From Legionella qingyii (GTDB lineage: Bacteria; Pseudomonadota; Gammaproteobacteria; Legionellales; Legionellaceae): a stretch of DNA of 64,000 nucleotides. How positions within the stretch are numbered: the first letter of the stretch is position 1; every line of letters begins with the position of its first letter. The notes under the pieces are model-generated. The model worked only from the letters and a program-made list of their open reading frames with translations, did no database searches and had not been told where the DNA came from. Positions 37,581-47,246 of this stretch are shown here, piece after piece. The stretch is from positions 49,978-113,977 of the forward strand of contig NZ_QHJG01000016.1 of the NCBI RefSeq assembly GCF_003184185.1. The letters are read 5' to 3'. The position numbers and the translations under genes were made by a program.

Positions 37581-37629
37581 AAATGAGAATCATTATCGTT
37601 TATATTGTGAATGATAATGATTCTCATTT
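37581..37629 (+). promoter_or_regulatory. Fur operator of the legiobactin-type operon
   Basis: AAATGAGAATCATTATC (37581-37597) and GATAATGATTCTCATTT (37613-37629) are a perfect 17-bp inverted repeat with a 15-bp spacer. Each arm closely matches the ferric-uptake-regulator consensus (GATAATGATAATCATTATC). It sits 66 bp upstream of the lbtA-like start. Fur with iron would repress the operon, as known for Legionella siderophore genes. Confidence 0.9.
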
Positions 37630-37694
37630 TGTTGTTCTGAACGTTATTACTAAGAATAACAGCTGTAAGCGAAAGACAATAAAGAGGGGGGTAT

Positions 37695-39431
37695 ATGATT
37701 TTATCGAATCTTCATGCTAATGAACTAAATTACCAATTACGTTCATTATTAACGAATACTGATTTTCCTATTTCATCCAAGCAAATGGGGCATTTTCTCG
37801 TCGCATCTTATCAGCAGTGTTTTAATCGGTTACGAAGATCTGCGATTTCAGAAGGATTAATTGATAAACAGGTAACTAGCCAATCCATTACTGCTTATCT
37901 TGAGCTTCTGAAACTTTATTCTCAAAAGCAAAAAACTCACATGAAATATTGGCATTCATTACACGAAGAATTAAATGAAAGTATTGCAAATCAAGCCCTA
38001 GCTCTTGCTTATCAATATCAGTGGCATAAAACAATTAAGCGGCAGGCAAAAGGATATGCAAATTTATGGTCTTGGTTAATCGAACATTTCGGCCAACAGC
38101 AAATACTTAATTTCTTAGAGCAATGGGGTTGTATAGGGCATCCATCTCACCCCAATTTTCGTGCCAAAATAGGATTTAACCGTAAAGAGGTTGTGCAATA
38201 TTCTCCTGAATTTAATTCTGAAGTAACGATCGGTTGGGCTGCAATTCATCATTCACTTGCATTTATTTCAACCTCAAAATCCGCTTTTCATTGGCTGTTT
38301 AGCATTCATTTTCCTAAGGAATACAGTTTGTGGAGTGATGCATTACGATTAAAGAAATTAAAGCCAGAAGATTATTACCCATTTCCTGTTCATCCTTGGC
38401 AATGGACCAATAAATTACAAGCATTAGCAAAATCTTTATTCGAAGAACATCAATTTATAATCAACCCAGTACATCAACAAACCAAACCATCGATGTCATT
38501 TCGAACCGTGATGCCTCTTGCAAAACATGGCCCTCATCTCAAATTGGCTGTTGGTGTACATACTACCTCATCCTTGCGTACTGTTTCTCCAGCCTCGGTA
38601 AGTAACTCGTCTTTACTCTCGCAATGGATTAATGAGTTACTTACACAAAATCAATATTATAAGGGACAATTATTTTTAGCTCGTGATTTAGCGGGGATCA
38701 ATGCATTACACTCATCTATTCCTAATGATGAAAAAAAACATTTTGGACTTATAGTTCGTGAAAACCCTTTACAATGGATCCGATTAAACCAAAAACTTGT
38801 TCCTCTTGCTTCGCTTTTTAAACAATCCCCCCTGAGACAAAGATCATTATTAAGTGAACTCATTGAGCTTAGTCAAAGTAGTCCAGTAGGTTATTTTATG
38901 GATTATTGTCGTTGTGTTTTGGCAAGTCAGTTGCATTTATTATTATGTTATGGGGTTGCCTTAGAGGCTCACCAACAAAATACTTTAGTTATTTTTCAGG
39001 CAAATCGTCCCTCTGGCCTTGTACTACGTGATTTGGGGGGTATAAAAATTTGTAATCACGTCTTCTATGATAAGGTGGCTAAACCAACACTACATCCTGA
39101 TTCAACAATAACCTGTTCTGGATTAAATGAACTGACCAATAAATTCATACACGGTAATTTACTGAGTAATTTGGCTTATGGGATTGATTGCTTAAGTATG
39201 GATTACAAGCTTTGCAAGTCAATGCTTTGGCGAAAGGTGAGACAAATTTTAGAGCACACTTTAGAAGAATTGCGAACAGAAATTGAACCACGAATACATC
39301 ATTGGTATCGACAGCAATTGCTTGTTGAACCTTGGCAGCAAAAATGTTTACTTGCTATGCGACTCCATGAAAATCAAAGCCAAGATCTTTTTTCTATGAT
39401 TCGAAATCCTTTGAGCAGAGCTTATGTCTAA
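37695..39431 (+). CDS. lbtA: IucA/IucC-type siderophore synthetase (LbtA-like)
   Basis: This 578-residue NRPS-independent siderophore synthetase couples a carboxylate (citrate type) to a diamine or amino alcohol via an acyl-adenylate. Family signatures: GHPSHPNFRAKIGF (about residues 147-160), HPWQWTN (about 233-239), PSMSFRTVMPL (about 261-271, ATP-binding segment) with the following KLAVGVHTTSSLRT. Late in the protein come LEAHQQNTLVIFQANRPSGL and VLRDLGG (about 427-453). In L. pneumophila lbtA begins the lbtABC legiobactin operon; the two MFS genes downstream make the same assignment likely here. The Fur palindrome upstream supports iron repression. The ATG follows GAGGGGGG. Confidence 0.88.
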   Translation: MILSNLHANELNYQLRSLLTNTDFPISSKQMGHFLVASYQQCFNRLRRSAISEGLIDKQVTSQSITAYLELLKLYSQKQKTHMKYWHSLHEELNESIANQALALAYQYQWHKTIKRQAKGYANLWSWLIEHFGQQQILNFLEQWGCIGHPSHPNFRAKIGFNRKEVVQYSPEFNSEVTIGWAAIHHSLAFISTSKSAFHWLFSIHFPKEYSLWSDALRLKKLKPEDYYPFPVHPWQWTNKLQALAKSLFEEHQFIINPVHQQTKPSMSFRTVMPLAKHGPHLKLAVGVHTTSSLRTVSPASVSNSSLLSQWINELLTQNQYYKGQLFLARDLAGINALHSSIPNDEKKHFGLIVRENPLQWIRLNQKLVPLASLFKQSPLRQRSLLSELIELSQSSPVGYFMDYCRCVLASQLHLLLCYGVALEAHQQNTLVIFQANRPSGLVLRDLGGIKICNHVFYDKVAKPTLHPDSTITCSGLNELTNKFIHGNLLSNLAYGIDCLSMDYKLCKSMLWRKVRQILEHTLEELRTEIEPRIHHWYRQQLLVEPWQQKCLLAMRLHENQSQDLFSMIRNPLSRAYV

Positions 39432-40635
39432 ATCAATCCAGTCGCTTCTGTTAATAAGCCAATTTTTTATGATTTTGGCATTAGAAATGACAAACCCTTT
39501 TTTATCTTTGTTGATTGCATCGCAGAACGAGATTCCACTGCAGAGCGCTGCCTTTTATAGCATGCTCAGTTTTGTATTCCCCATGCTTGCAAATATCATC
39601 ATGACACCAATCTGGGGACTTGCTGCGGATCGCTTTGGTTATAAGTCCATGCTTATGCGTGCAGCATGGGCTTTGGTATTTACCCAATTGGCAATGATTT
39701 TTGTGAATGCTTTGAATTGGATTTTAATCATTCGTATTGTTCAGGGGGCTTTTGCTGGTTTTATTGTATCCATGCAAACCTATTCATTAAGTCTTTGTGA
39801 ATGGCAGTATAAAAGTCGGCAGTTGTCACGCCTACAATCAGCAAAAGCGGTTGCTACAAGTCTGGCAGGTTTTGCAGGGGGGATCATCTTAACCGCTACT
39901 AATTATCAAGGATTATATGGAATAGCAACGGTTATTTGTCTAAGTATTACACTTGTTATGCACTATTACTTACCAGCCACCCCAAAAAACTCAGGTAAAA
40001 CTTTAGATCAAAAATCCGAAAAGATGATCTTTGACTCAAAACCTGTATACGCACTATGTTTTTTAATTACCTTAACCCAAATCATTAAATTTTTACCTGA
40101 TCCGGGATTATCTTTATATATTAATGATTCGTTTTCTCAAAATTTAATTCTTATTGGCCTACTTTATTCATTTCCTGCGGTTGGCATGTTGCTGAGTTCC
40201 GAATGGTGTGGGTGTCAATTTGATCGATGCAGGACTGATCCGCTTTTAGTTCGTCGATATTTAATTCGTTATAGTGTGTTAGGTTTCATTCTGATGCTAT
40301 GTCAAGCAAGCATAAACAACCTCATTCTTTTCGCATGTATCCGAATTTTATGGGGAGTCGTATTAGCTGCTTTACTACCTGCATTATTTGCACTTTTAAG
40401 TGATCGTTATCCCTTACCGGGGTATGCGCTTGGTTTAGCTAATTCTTTTGCCAAACTGGGCAATCTAATTGGTTTGTTACTAGGAGGACTATTAATCAAT
40501 TGGCTGCCTTATTCAACACTATTTGTGATTATTGCAGGCCTTTATTGTTTATTTGCTTTGTTTGTGCCGTGGCTTCCTGGATTTTTTATCAATCCATTGC
40601 CTCGATTTTCCAATACTTATTCTGATAAAACATAA
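39424..40635 (+). CDS. lbtB: MFS exporter, LbtB-like (siderophore export)
   Basis: This 403-residue transporter has about 12 helices. PIWGLAADRFGYKSMLMRAA (about residues 61-80) is the MFS helix 2-3 signature. RIVQGAFAGFIVSMQTYSL is the helix 4 region. It overlaps the end of lbtA by 8 bp and abuts the next gene (stop and ATG overlap by one base), so the three genes form one operon. By position and the known L. pneumophila lbtABC order, it should export the siderophore; sequence alone shows only an MFS drug-exporter-like protein. Confidence 0.75.
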   Translation: MSKSIQSLLLISQFFMILALEMTNPFLSLLIASQNEIPLQSAAFYSMLSFVFPMLANIIMTPIWGLAADRFGYKSMLMRAAWALVFTQLAMIFVNALNWILIIRIVQGAFAGFIVSMQTYSLSLCEWQYKSRQLSRLQSAKAVATSLAGFAGGIILTATNYQGLYGIATVICLSITLVMHYYLPATPKNSGKTLDQKSEKMIFDSKPVYALCFLITLTQIIKFLPDPGLSLYINDSFSQNLILIGLLYSFPAVGMLLSSEWCGCQFDRCRTDPLLVRRYLIRYSVLGFILMLCQASINNLILFACIRILWGVVLAALLPALFALLSDRYPLPGYALGLANSFAKLGNLIGLLLGGLLINWLPYSTLFVIIAGLYCLFALFVPWLPGFFINPLPRFSNTYSDKT

Positions 40636-41819
40636 TGACCCATAAAGTACTTCTAGTTATATTATTTACCTGGTTTTTTGGGAATCTGGACATACATTTT
40701 CTTACCCCAGCTTTACCTGAATTGGCTGAGTTTTTCTTAGTAAAACCAAATATCGCTCAATTAACGATTAGTCTTTTTCTATTGGGTAAGGCATTGAGTA
40801 TGATTTTATGGGGAATTCTTTCCGAACGCTATGGTAGAAAACCTATATTCATTGGAGGTTTATTATTGTATACGATCTCTAATTTTCTTGCGGCGGGGAG
40901 TCCTTCTATTGGTGCTTTATTGTTTTGCCGATTTTTTCAAGGATTGGCTGTTGGAGCGACTTTGCTTATGGGAAGAGCAATGATTAACGATACCTATGAT
41001 GAACAGCACGCGACCCAATATTTTGCTTGGTTTTTCACTTTTGGAGGTCTTTTTATATGCTTTTTACCTTCTTTGGGAGGCTTAATTAATAGCCATTGGA
41101 GTTGGCAGACTGCATCAATAATCATTGCATTGTATGCTCTTCTTCTCATTCCTTTGAGTATCGGAATGCAGGAAACCAAACCTAATGATTCTATTAGTTT
41201 AAATGTTCAAGAAACAATAACTACTGTTTTTCGGCATCCTATTTTTGTGGGGTATTTATTCATTTCAGGGTTAATGATGGCTGGAGAATCCGCTTTTAAT
41301 ACTTCGGCATCGTTTATTTTAATTAAAGGATCTCAATGGACGACTACCCAATATGGTCTTGTGAAAACAGTTATGGCAATAATGCATTTATTAGGAACAG
41401 CATGTTGTGGTTTATTGGTTAAATATTATACCAGTAGACAGCTCACGGCATTTGGAGTTTATTTTTTTGCGTTTTCAGCAGCCTTAATGTGGGTGTTTAG
41501 TCTACTTTCAGATGTGATTTTTCTTACCTATGTCATACCGATGATGATCTATTATTTTGGTACGGGTTTTATTGTTGCGAGTGCGACTTCTGCGGTCGTG
41601 CGTCCTTTTCCGAAACAAATGGCATTGGCTTTGGCTTTAACTCTATTCTGTCAATTTAATTGTTCAGCTTTGTTCAGTTTTATTACGAGTGTTATCGGTA
41701 TAACAGATTCTTACTCTTTTATGTTTTTGCTGTGCTTGATTGGCTTGTTGAGTTTAATTACTTTAAATCGACTTAAATTGAATGAAAGAAAATTATCGAA
41801 ACAAAGTCTCGTTGTATAA
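40635..41819 (+). CDS. lbtC: MFS transporter, LbtC-like (siderophore uptake across the inner membrane)
   Basis: This 394-residue, about 12-helix protein resembles Bcr/CflA-type MFS proteins: FGNLDIHFLTPALPELAEFF at the N-terminus, ILWGILSERYGRKPIFIGGL (about residues 58-77), and FQGLAVGATLLMGRAMIND (about 101-119). In L. pneumophila LbtC is needed for legiobactin import through the inner membrane; the assignment here is positional. It shares a one-base overlap (TAATG) with the upstream gene. No outer-membrane receptor (lbtU) is next to it. Confidence 0.72.
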   Translation: MTHKVLLVILFTWFFGNLDIHFLTPALPELAEFFLVKPNIAQLTISLFLLGKALSMILWGILSERYGRKPIFIGGLLLYTISNFLAAGSPSIGALLFCRFFQGLAVGATLLMGRAMINDTYDEQHATQYFAWFFTFGGLFICFLPSLGGLINSHWSWQTASIIIALYALLLIPLSIGMQETKPNDSISLNVQETITTVFRHPIFVGYLFISGLMMAGESAFNTSASFILIKGSQWTTTQYGLVKTVMAIMHLLGTACCGLLVKYYTSRQLTAFGVYFFAFSAALMWVFSLLSDVIFLTYVIPMMIYYFGTGFIVASATSAVVRPFPKQMALALALTLFCQFNCSALFSFITSVIGITDSYSFMFLLCLIGLLSLITLNRLKLNERKLSKQSLVV

Positions 41820-41892
41820 TAAACAGTGTGTAATGTAGAAAGTTTAAGAAGTCATATATAGAGCCTGCCGTTACACTTTCCTCTAAACTTAC

Positions 41893-42705
41893 TTATTTTA
41901 TCTTCAATTCATCATTGTGAACCAAAGATGGTTCTTCATTTGTTAAAAGCGTTTGTAATTGCTCGATCTGTCTTATTTTCTCTTGCAATCGATCGGCAGA
42001 ATTTGAAAATAAAAAAAGGAGAGACGTTTTATCTAAAGAAATTTTGTCCAACTCAGTATCAAGTTTTTTACGTGCTATTTCGAGCACTCCATAAAGATGA
42101 ACATACATTTCTTTTTTATCAAGAAAAGAAGCATAGTCAATCTTTTGTGTGATATCAAAAAAGCCATTCTCTCTGACCCAGGTGCAGTGATCACAGACTT
42201 TTTTTAGACGTTCTATCTTTTCTTCTAAAGGCATTTCAAATTTGGTTAATTTTAATAAATATTTGACATCTGTTAGTAGTGCTTGAGCGACGGCTTGATT
42301 TTGTTTCCAACTTTCCTTTTTATATGGTGATGTTGAAACTTCATAGCTTCTGCAAATTCTTCTTAGATCACCTAAAATGCGTTCATCATTAAACGGTTTC
42401 TTTTTATTTAACCCTCCAATGGCCCAAAATAAAAGAAAACTATAGGCCTCTGTTCCTTCCAGTGCATCTGTATGAGGTAATTTCTGATGTAATCGAGGTT
42501 TTCTCAAATTAAGCAGAGTTTGATTGTAAAATTCATCATGCTCTCCTACTTGCACAGCAGTGAACAGATAGAGATGCCGCATACACGTTGAGAATTCAAT
42601 TGGATTTATTCTAGTGCGGAACAAATCGAGAGGACATTGTTCTTCTTTAGGTTTTTGATAGTCATAAACATGTAAGAGCCTTAACAAGCTAAAGTCAATA
42701 TGCAT
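41893..42705 (-). CDS. Hypothetical cytoplasmic protein
   Basis: A 270-residue reading starts from the ATG at 42705 (MHIDFSLLRLLHVYDYQKPK); the frame extends to a TTG at 42759, but the ATG has a better, though weak, AGAGAA ribosome-binding site. It is mostly helical with heptad-like leucine spacing at the C-terminus (FLFSNSADRLQEKIRQIEQL). There is no signal or membrane segment. I recognise no family; a similar size and Lys/Glu-rich make-up is common among Legionella accessory proteins. Confidence 0.5.
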   Translation of the reverse strand: MHIDFSLLRLLHVYDYQKPKEEQCPLDLFRTRINPIEFSTCMRHLYLFTAVQVGEHDEFYNQTLLNLRKPRLHQKLPHTDALEGTEAYSFLLFWAIGGLNKKKPFNDERILGDLRRICRSYEVSTSPYKKESWKQNQAVAQALLTDVKYLLKLTKFEMPLEEKIERLKKVCDHCTWVRENGFFDITQKIDYASFLDKKEMYVHLYGVLEIARKKLDTELDKISLDKTSLLFLFSNSADRLQEKIRQIEQLQTLLTNEEPSLVHNDELKIK

Positions 42706-42900
42706 ATATATATTCTCTATTTTTAATTCACGCAAAAAATAAAATGCAGAAAATAACAAAAATTGATGATCGTGGATTTAAATATTACAGATAGCTGCTC
42801 TTGAAAGCAACTATTTGAATTATGGGAATAAATAAGGCTATTTCACACATTTATTAATGCATTCCTTTGCGCATAGTTCAATAGTGATAATCCATTGCCC

Positions 42901-44529
42901 TTAAATTAACTTACCTTTCCAATTCGTTTTTTTTCTAATAACAAGTCCCGAAGCATATAAAACAATACCGGTAAGAATTAGAGATAATGTACGAATAATT
43001 GTTGGCGCTGATGATGCATCATAAAGTAATGCTTTGCCTGCAGCAAAAAATAAAACAATGAGTACCGATTTTGCAATCAGCACATCATTTCTCAGAGTTG
43101 AAACCCGTAATATAATAAGTACGTACGCAAGCCAGGAAGCAGATACAGCCAAGGTACTGTACTCGATGGTTAACTGGTAAAGACTCATAATTGCAAGGAG
43201 ATGTGAGGCCGCCAGTAAAACGTAACAATATTCTTCTTTTTGAGCTAATTCCTTATAATTTTGGATTAATAAAAACCAAATACTGGCAAAAGCTGCCCCA
43301 GCTACTACAGACCAGGATAACTCATTACTACTAATTAAGTGGCTTAATATACTTAGATACTCAATCCCTAAGATAGCAGAAAGCGCCACAAATGGAATTA
43401 AAAAGCGAATACTCCATTGAATCAGTTTAATTTTTGCATGGAAATAGGCGTACCCAAAAACGATTACAGCAAAAAGCCATGGTTTTAAACTTAAGGGCAA
43501 AAGGCCAAGGTAAATCGAATGGAAACAAACAAGTGTTACAAAGGTCAGTAATACATTCCGGCTATTAAACCGACGCTCAGGGAACCATCTTTTAGCTGAG
43601 TAATAAAGTCCGACTAAAAGAGCTGCAGAAGCCAAGGAAACGCATGAAGCCAAAGTAGGGTCAATACGGCTGAGATAATAATATTCCATTGCATAGAAAA
43701 TTAATAGTACAGGGAAAAGACTCCAAGATTCTTTCTCGGTGAGATGTTTTTTAGTCAACTGCGTATGAAATAGGGTGCCAATTGAGTAGATAAGAAAATT
43801 AATGACAAGTACTGTAGCAATTAACACATCTTGATGGAGTTTTAATCCCACTACCGCGGTTATTGATATTGCCAGATAAGCTGAAATCATGGTTAATGTG
43901 CGTGACTCCACCCAAATAGCAAGTGTTGCAAAATTCAACGAACAAATTGTGAAATAATACAAAGAAAATATAGCGTTATTTTCAACTCCAGCAACAAGAG
44001 GGGCGATGTATGCACCTAAGGCAGCAACGATCGCATAAATATCATGTTTAAATCGTAAATAAAACCAAATAGATACTCCTGAGATAATCGTTGATAGAGC
44101 GATGAGCGTTTGAAATGAAATAAGTAAATAATATTGAAATGCGGCAAAACAAGTTAAATAAAGTACAGTTGCTCCTGCTGCTGGTAAAAAGCAGGCATAA
44201 ATTCTATCTGCACTGGAAATAATTATCCCACCTGTAAATAGGGCCATTCCAAATAATGTAGCCACTCCAAGTTGCTTTTCATGGGTCAGCCATCCAGATT
44301 CAATTGATAATTTAACAATAAAGCAAGCTGCTAGAATAAAGCAAACAGAAGCAACAAGCCCCAACCAATTACCTGACATGGGCTTCGGTATTGATTTGAG
44401 TTTACTTTTTTTACTTTTAATCGATTTAGATTGTTCTGAGGAGGCCGAAGTAATGCCATTAATTTTTTCAACTTTTGACACACGCGCTTCTAATGCGTGT
44501 AAGCATTGTTCAATATCAATCGTGTCCAA
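42901..44529 (-). CDS. DUF2339-type polytopic membrane protein
   Basis: This 542-residue protein has a short cytoplasmic coiled coil (LHALEARVSKVEKINGI, about residues 10-26) and a basic Ser/Lys-rich linker. About 14-16 hydrophobic helices follow from residue 54 (WLGLVASVCFILAACFIVKL) to the end. This layout matches the DUF2339 predicted-membrane-protein family; many members are longer. The function of the family is unknown. It stands alone, with an inverted-repeat element in the upstream gap. Confidence 0.7.
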   Translation of the reverse strand: MDTIDIEQCLHALEARVSKVEKINGITSASSEQSKSIKSKKSKLKSIPKPMSGNWLGLVASVCFILAACFIVKLSIESGWLTHEKQLGVATLFGMALFTGGIIISSADRIYACFLPAAGATVLYLTCFAAFQYYLLISFQTLIALSTIISGVSIWFYLRFKHDIYAIVAALGAYIAPLVAGVENNAIFSLYYFTICSLNFATLAIWVESRTLTMISAYLAISITAVVGLKLHQDVLIATVLVINFLIYSIGTLFHTQLTKKHLTEKESWSLFPVLLIFYAMEYYYLSRIDPTLASCVSLASAALLVGLYYSAKRWFPERRFNSRNVLLTFVTLVCFHSIYLGLLPLSLKPWLFAVIVFGYAYFHAKIKLIQWSIRFLIPFVALSAILGIEYLSILSHLISSNELSWSVVAGAAFASIWFLLIQNYKELAQKEEYCYVLLAASHLLAIMSLYQLTIEYSTLAVSASWLAYVLIILRVSTLRNDVLIAKSVLIVLFFAAGKALLYDASSAPTIIRTLSLILTGIVLYASGLVIRKKTNWKGKLI

Positions 44530-44990
44530 AGAAATACATCCTATATATAAAAAATAACTTGCGCAATTTTACATCATATTGCCCATTTGTTTCGAGCATT
44601 ATTTTAGAATTAATGTAAAATTTTTTCTTTAATGGGATTTAGGGTTGTTGACAATTGCTTCATTAGGCTACGTTCCGCAATCCGGTAAAGGCTGCATTAA
44701 AAATAAGTACATTTTAGTGTGTCTCTTTGAGCTCGCGCATAAAGAGCGGGAAGTAGGCGGAATTAAATGAAATGTCAACAAACTCTAGATAATTCGAAAA
44801 TAGTATAGGTAGGTTGGGTAAAATGCGGTGGAACTTGGCATCGATACAAAAAAATTGGGTGTCACTGCGTTTCACCTAGGCTAATGTAGTTATTATTTAA
44901 ATTGTTTCTTCCAACACTAGGGGCGAATATTTTTTATTCAGCCATATGATACACTATTACGCATAGAGTTCTAAATCGTGATGAGGAGTA
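44530..44990. other. 460-bp repeat-bearing intergenic region
   Basis: It contains a long copy of the dispersed inverted-repeat element (44,647-44,779). Right after it is a stretch (44,805-44,885, TAGGTTGGGTAAAATGCGGT and GGGTGTCACTGCGTTTCACC) that resembles another common decayed intergenic repeat. No gene is supported. Confidence 0.5.
44647..44779. repeat. Dispersed inverted-repeat element, long copy (family 1)
   Basis: It begins GTTGACAATTGCTTCATTAG and ends AATTAAATGAAATGTCAAC. Read in reverse complement, the right end (GTTGACATTTCATTTAATT) is a 19-bp imperfect inverted repeat of the left. The interior aligns with the 27,883 copy, and its right part with the 24,844 copy. The flanks TAGGGTT and AAACTCTA extend the symmetry a few more bases. 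Confidence 0.75.
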
Positions 44991-45965
44991 ATGGTGAGAT
45001 TACAAATTAAAGAAATTTTTTATCTGTTATCTGCTATGAAAGATGTTGCTACGGCTCATGGGAAACAGAGATTAACACCACTACAACAATCTTCCCTTAA
45101 AGCGGTATATTCACAGGTATTTGGCCATAAAGATGAACTGCAATTAACCCATCTAATTGACATGCCACTTTCTGGTTTTAGCCAAGTTTTTCCCGATGCG
45201 ATAAAGGCAGAATATGTATTACGTTTTTTAGTGGTCACAGCCTTGATGGATAAGACAATTGATCGCGAAAAAATTCTAGCCGTTTTGGATTATGCAAAGG
45301 CCGCCAATATTTATCCCCATTATCTAAACCAATTAGAGAAAACTTTAGAAGGCGATTTTCAATGGCTTATTAAAGATATTATGCGTAAAAATCTTGAAAG
45401 TTTTGATATTTTTCCAAATATTCAGGATGAAAAAGATATTGAAAATTGGCTTTTCCCTTACCGTGGTGACAAAAAGAACCCACAACTTGCAGGCCGCTAT
45501 GAGAGTCTTCGGCACTTACCTGAATCGAGTTTTGGTCATCATATTTGGATGCAATTTAAAACGAATAATTACAAATTCCCTGGTGAGGAGGATGGGGCTA
45601 ATTATGAATTTATTATGCCTCATGACTCCATTCATGTTTTAAGCGAATATGATACAAGTCCCTATGGTGAGATTTTGGTTTCTGTTTTTACTTCAACAAT
45701 GCTGGAAAAAAATTCGATTGATGGTCATGTTATTCCTGTTATTTATTCTTTTTACTTAGGTATCAAGATCAATGAACTTGCAGGGTCTGCTCAGGTAGAG
45801 ATTGATCCTTATGAATTTTGGGATGCATGGTATCGAGGTTCGCAAATGCAAATAAATTTGTATTCTAAAGGATGGAATATCTGGGATGTAGCTGAAATCC
45901 CACTTACTGATTTACGAGAGCTTTATCATGTTTTACCTAAATCAAAAATGAATAAAAATCTATAA
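44991..45965 (+). CDS. Coq4-like protein with an N-terminal helical (TerB-like) region
   Basis: The 324-residue product carries HDSIHVLSEYDTSPYGE (residues 211-227). This fits the Coq4 zinc/metal motif HDxxH-x11-E exactly (H211, D212, H215, E227). The following EFWDAWYRGSQMQINLYSKG and WNIWDVAEIPLTDLRELYHV also look like the Coq4-family end. Coq4 in mitochondria acts on the head group in ubiquinone synthesis. The first 110 residues (VLRFLVVTALMDKTIDREKI, LAVLDYAKAA) resemble the TerB-like helical fold. Related Coq4-like bacterial proteins are poorly characterised, so a quinone role is inference. The ATG at 44992 or the GTG one codon earlier could start it; GAGGAG lies upstream. Confidence 0.68.
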   Translation: MVRLQIKEIFYLLSAMKDVATAHGKQRLTPLQQSSLKAVYSQVFGHKDELQLTHLIDMPLSGFSQVFPDAIKAEYVLRFLVVTALMDKTIDREKILAVLDYAKAANIYPHYLNQLEKTLEGDFQWLIKDIMRKNLESFDIFPNIQDEKDIENWLFPYRGDKKNPQLAGRYESLRHLPESSFGHHIWMQFKTNNYKFPGEEDGANYEFIMPHDSIHVLSEYDTSPYGEILVSVFTSTMLEKNSIDGHVIPVIYSFYLGIKINELAGSAQVEIDPYEFWDAWYRGSQMQINLYSKGWNIWDVAEIPLTDLRELYHVLPKSKMNKNL

Positions 45966-46024
45966 ATTTCATTAGAATTACATGCAGCATGATGCTAAAG
46001 GGGTGAAACACCCCTTTGGATGCA

Positions 46025-47038
46025 TTACTTTTTTATTCCTGCAATGATTACTTCCTCATCATCATTATCGTCATGAGCTTTGGCGATTTTCTTGGCAAAT
46101 TTCTGATAAAACATGCTGCAAGGCATTTCTTCGACACCTCCCTTTTTATTGACATCAAAACGGGAACATCGAGTATCATCAATTTTTTCCACATAAATTT
46201 GGTGTCTATCCCTTTCTCCATCTTCACGGACTGTCGGATAAGTGATTAGTGCTTGATCATAATCTTTGAGCAAATCTTTTACTTTTTCCTCGCTTTCACT
46301 TTCACTTGCTTTAACCTGTTTTGTTTTGTAAGGAATATTATGATCTACGAATACCGCATGCAAACCGTCTTTTCCCTGTTGAATAAGTTCAACTTGGTGT
46401 CGCTTTTCTCTTATAGCTTCTTCATAAATATGTTTAGAGCTACCCTTCATAAAACTATCATCTCGAAGGCCTAATTTTTTCTCAAAATATAAGTTGACTA
46501 CTGGAGAGCAAATGCCATTATCATCAAGGGATGCACCTACTTCATCCAGGATTTCATCTTGGGTTGTGAAGGCTTTTTCAGAAGAGGGGGGGTGGGGGCT
46601 CACGAGAGATGCAATAATCTTTTTTGATGAACTCGAGTCGCTTGATTCGGGGCTGTCCTCTTCGAGAGAACGATTTGCATCCAAACGAGTTGAAACGGCA
46701 TTTTTTAACGCTGTGAATTGAGTTGAAGCAAAATTGACAACGAAATTAATTGGTGAAAACAATGAATTAGAACTTATTCGAGGCTCTGCTTTATTCATTT
46801 CATTACTGCTTAAGTTTGATGAGCGCTCATCATCGCCGTTGTTTGTTTCGTAAAAGTCAGGCGACCTTGCATACGTCCCCTGGAGTTTCTCCTCTATGTC
46901 ATCATACTCTGTATCCAAATAATCACCCACAGGAATCCCTGATTGATTATCAGATTCTAATGTCAAAGGGGGACTAGCAATTGAGAGCGAGTTGTGAGCA
47001 TCACTTACCAGATTTGGATCGCCAAATGCGTCTTCCAT
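46025..47038 (-). CDS. Acidic Ser-rich hypothetical protein, effector candidate (paralogue of the next gene)
   Basis: This 337-residue product starts at the ATG at 47038, where AGGAGGT lies 7 bp upstream. The N-terminal third is Ser/Asp/Glu-rich and probably disordered, with a SGIPVGDYLDTEYD motif (about residues 33-46). A short hydrophobic patch, SPINFVVNFASTQFTAL (about 95-111), follows. Both are shared with the neighbouring gene. The C-terminal part (about 160-337) is globular and unrelated in sequence to the neighbour; it ends KIAKAHDDNDDEEVIIAGIK, an acidic tail compatible with Dot/Icm export. No family is recognised. Confidence 0.6.
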   Translation of the reverse strand: MEDAFGDPNLVSDAHNSLSIASPPLTLESDNQSGIPVGDYLDTEYDDIEEKLQGTYARSPDFYETNNGDDERSSNLSSNEMNKAEPRISSNSLFSPINFVVNFASTQFTALKNAVSTRLDANRSLEEDSPESSDSSSSKKIIASLVSPHPPSSEKAFTTQDEILDEVGASLDDNGICSPVVNLYFEKKLGLRDDSFMKGSSKHIYEEAIREKRHQVELIQQGKDGLHAVFVDHNIPYKTKQVKASESESEEKVKDLLKDYDQALITYPTVREDGERDRHQIYVEKIDDTRCSRFDVNKKGGVEEMPCSMFYQKFAKKIAKAHDDNDDEEVIIAGIKK

Positions 47039-47246
47039 AGTCAATACCTCCTATGCTATTTACATCCATAGATGTCATTATGTTAACACAGTGAAAAATT
47101 ATTACCACAAATGACGTCGTTCCAATTTGCTACTGGTGCGCACTCTAATATGGTTTTTATTATATTAAAGAAGCAATTTTTCGCTGTAGTTATAAATAGT
47201 GAAATCTAATGAAGGCTTAAGCAGCCTTCATTAGATGCTTATGATG

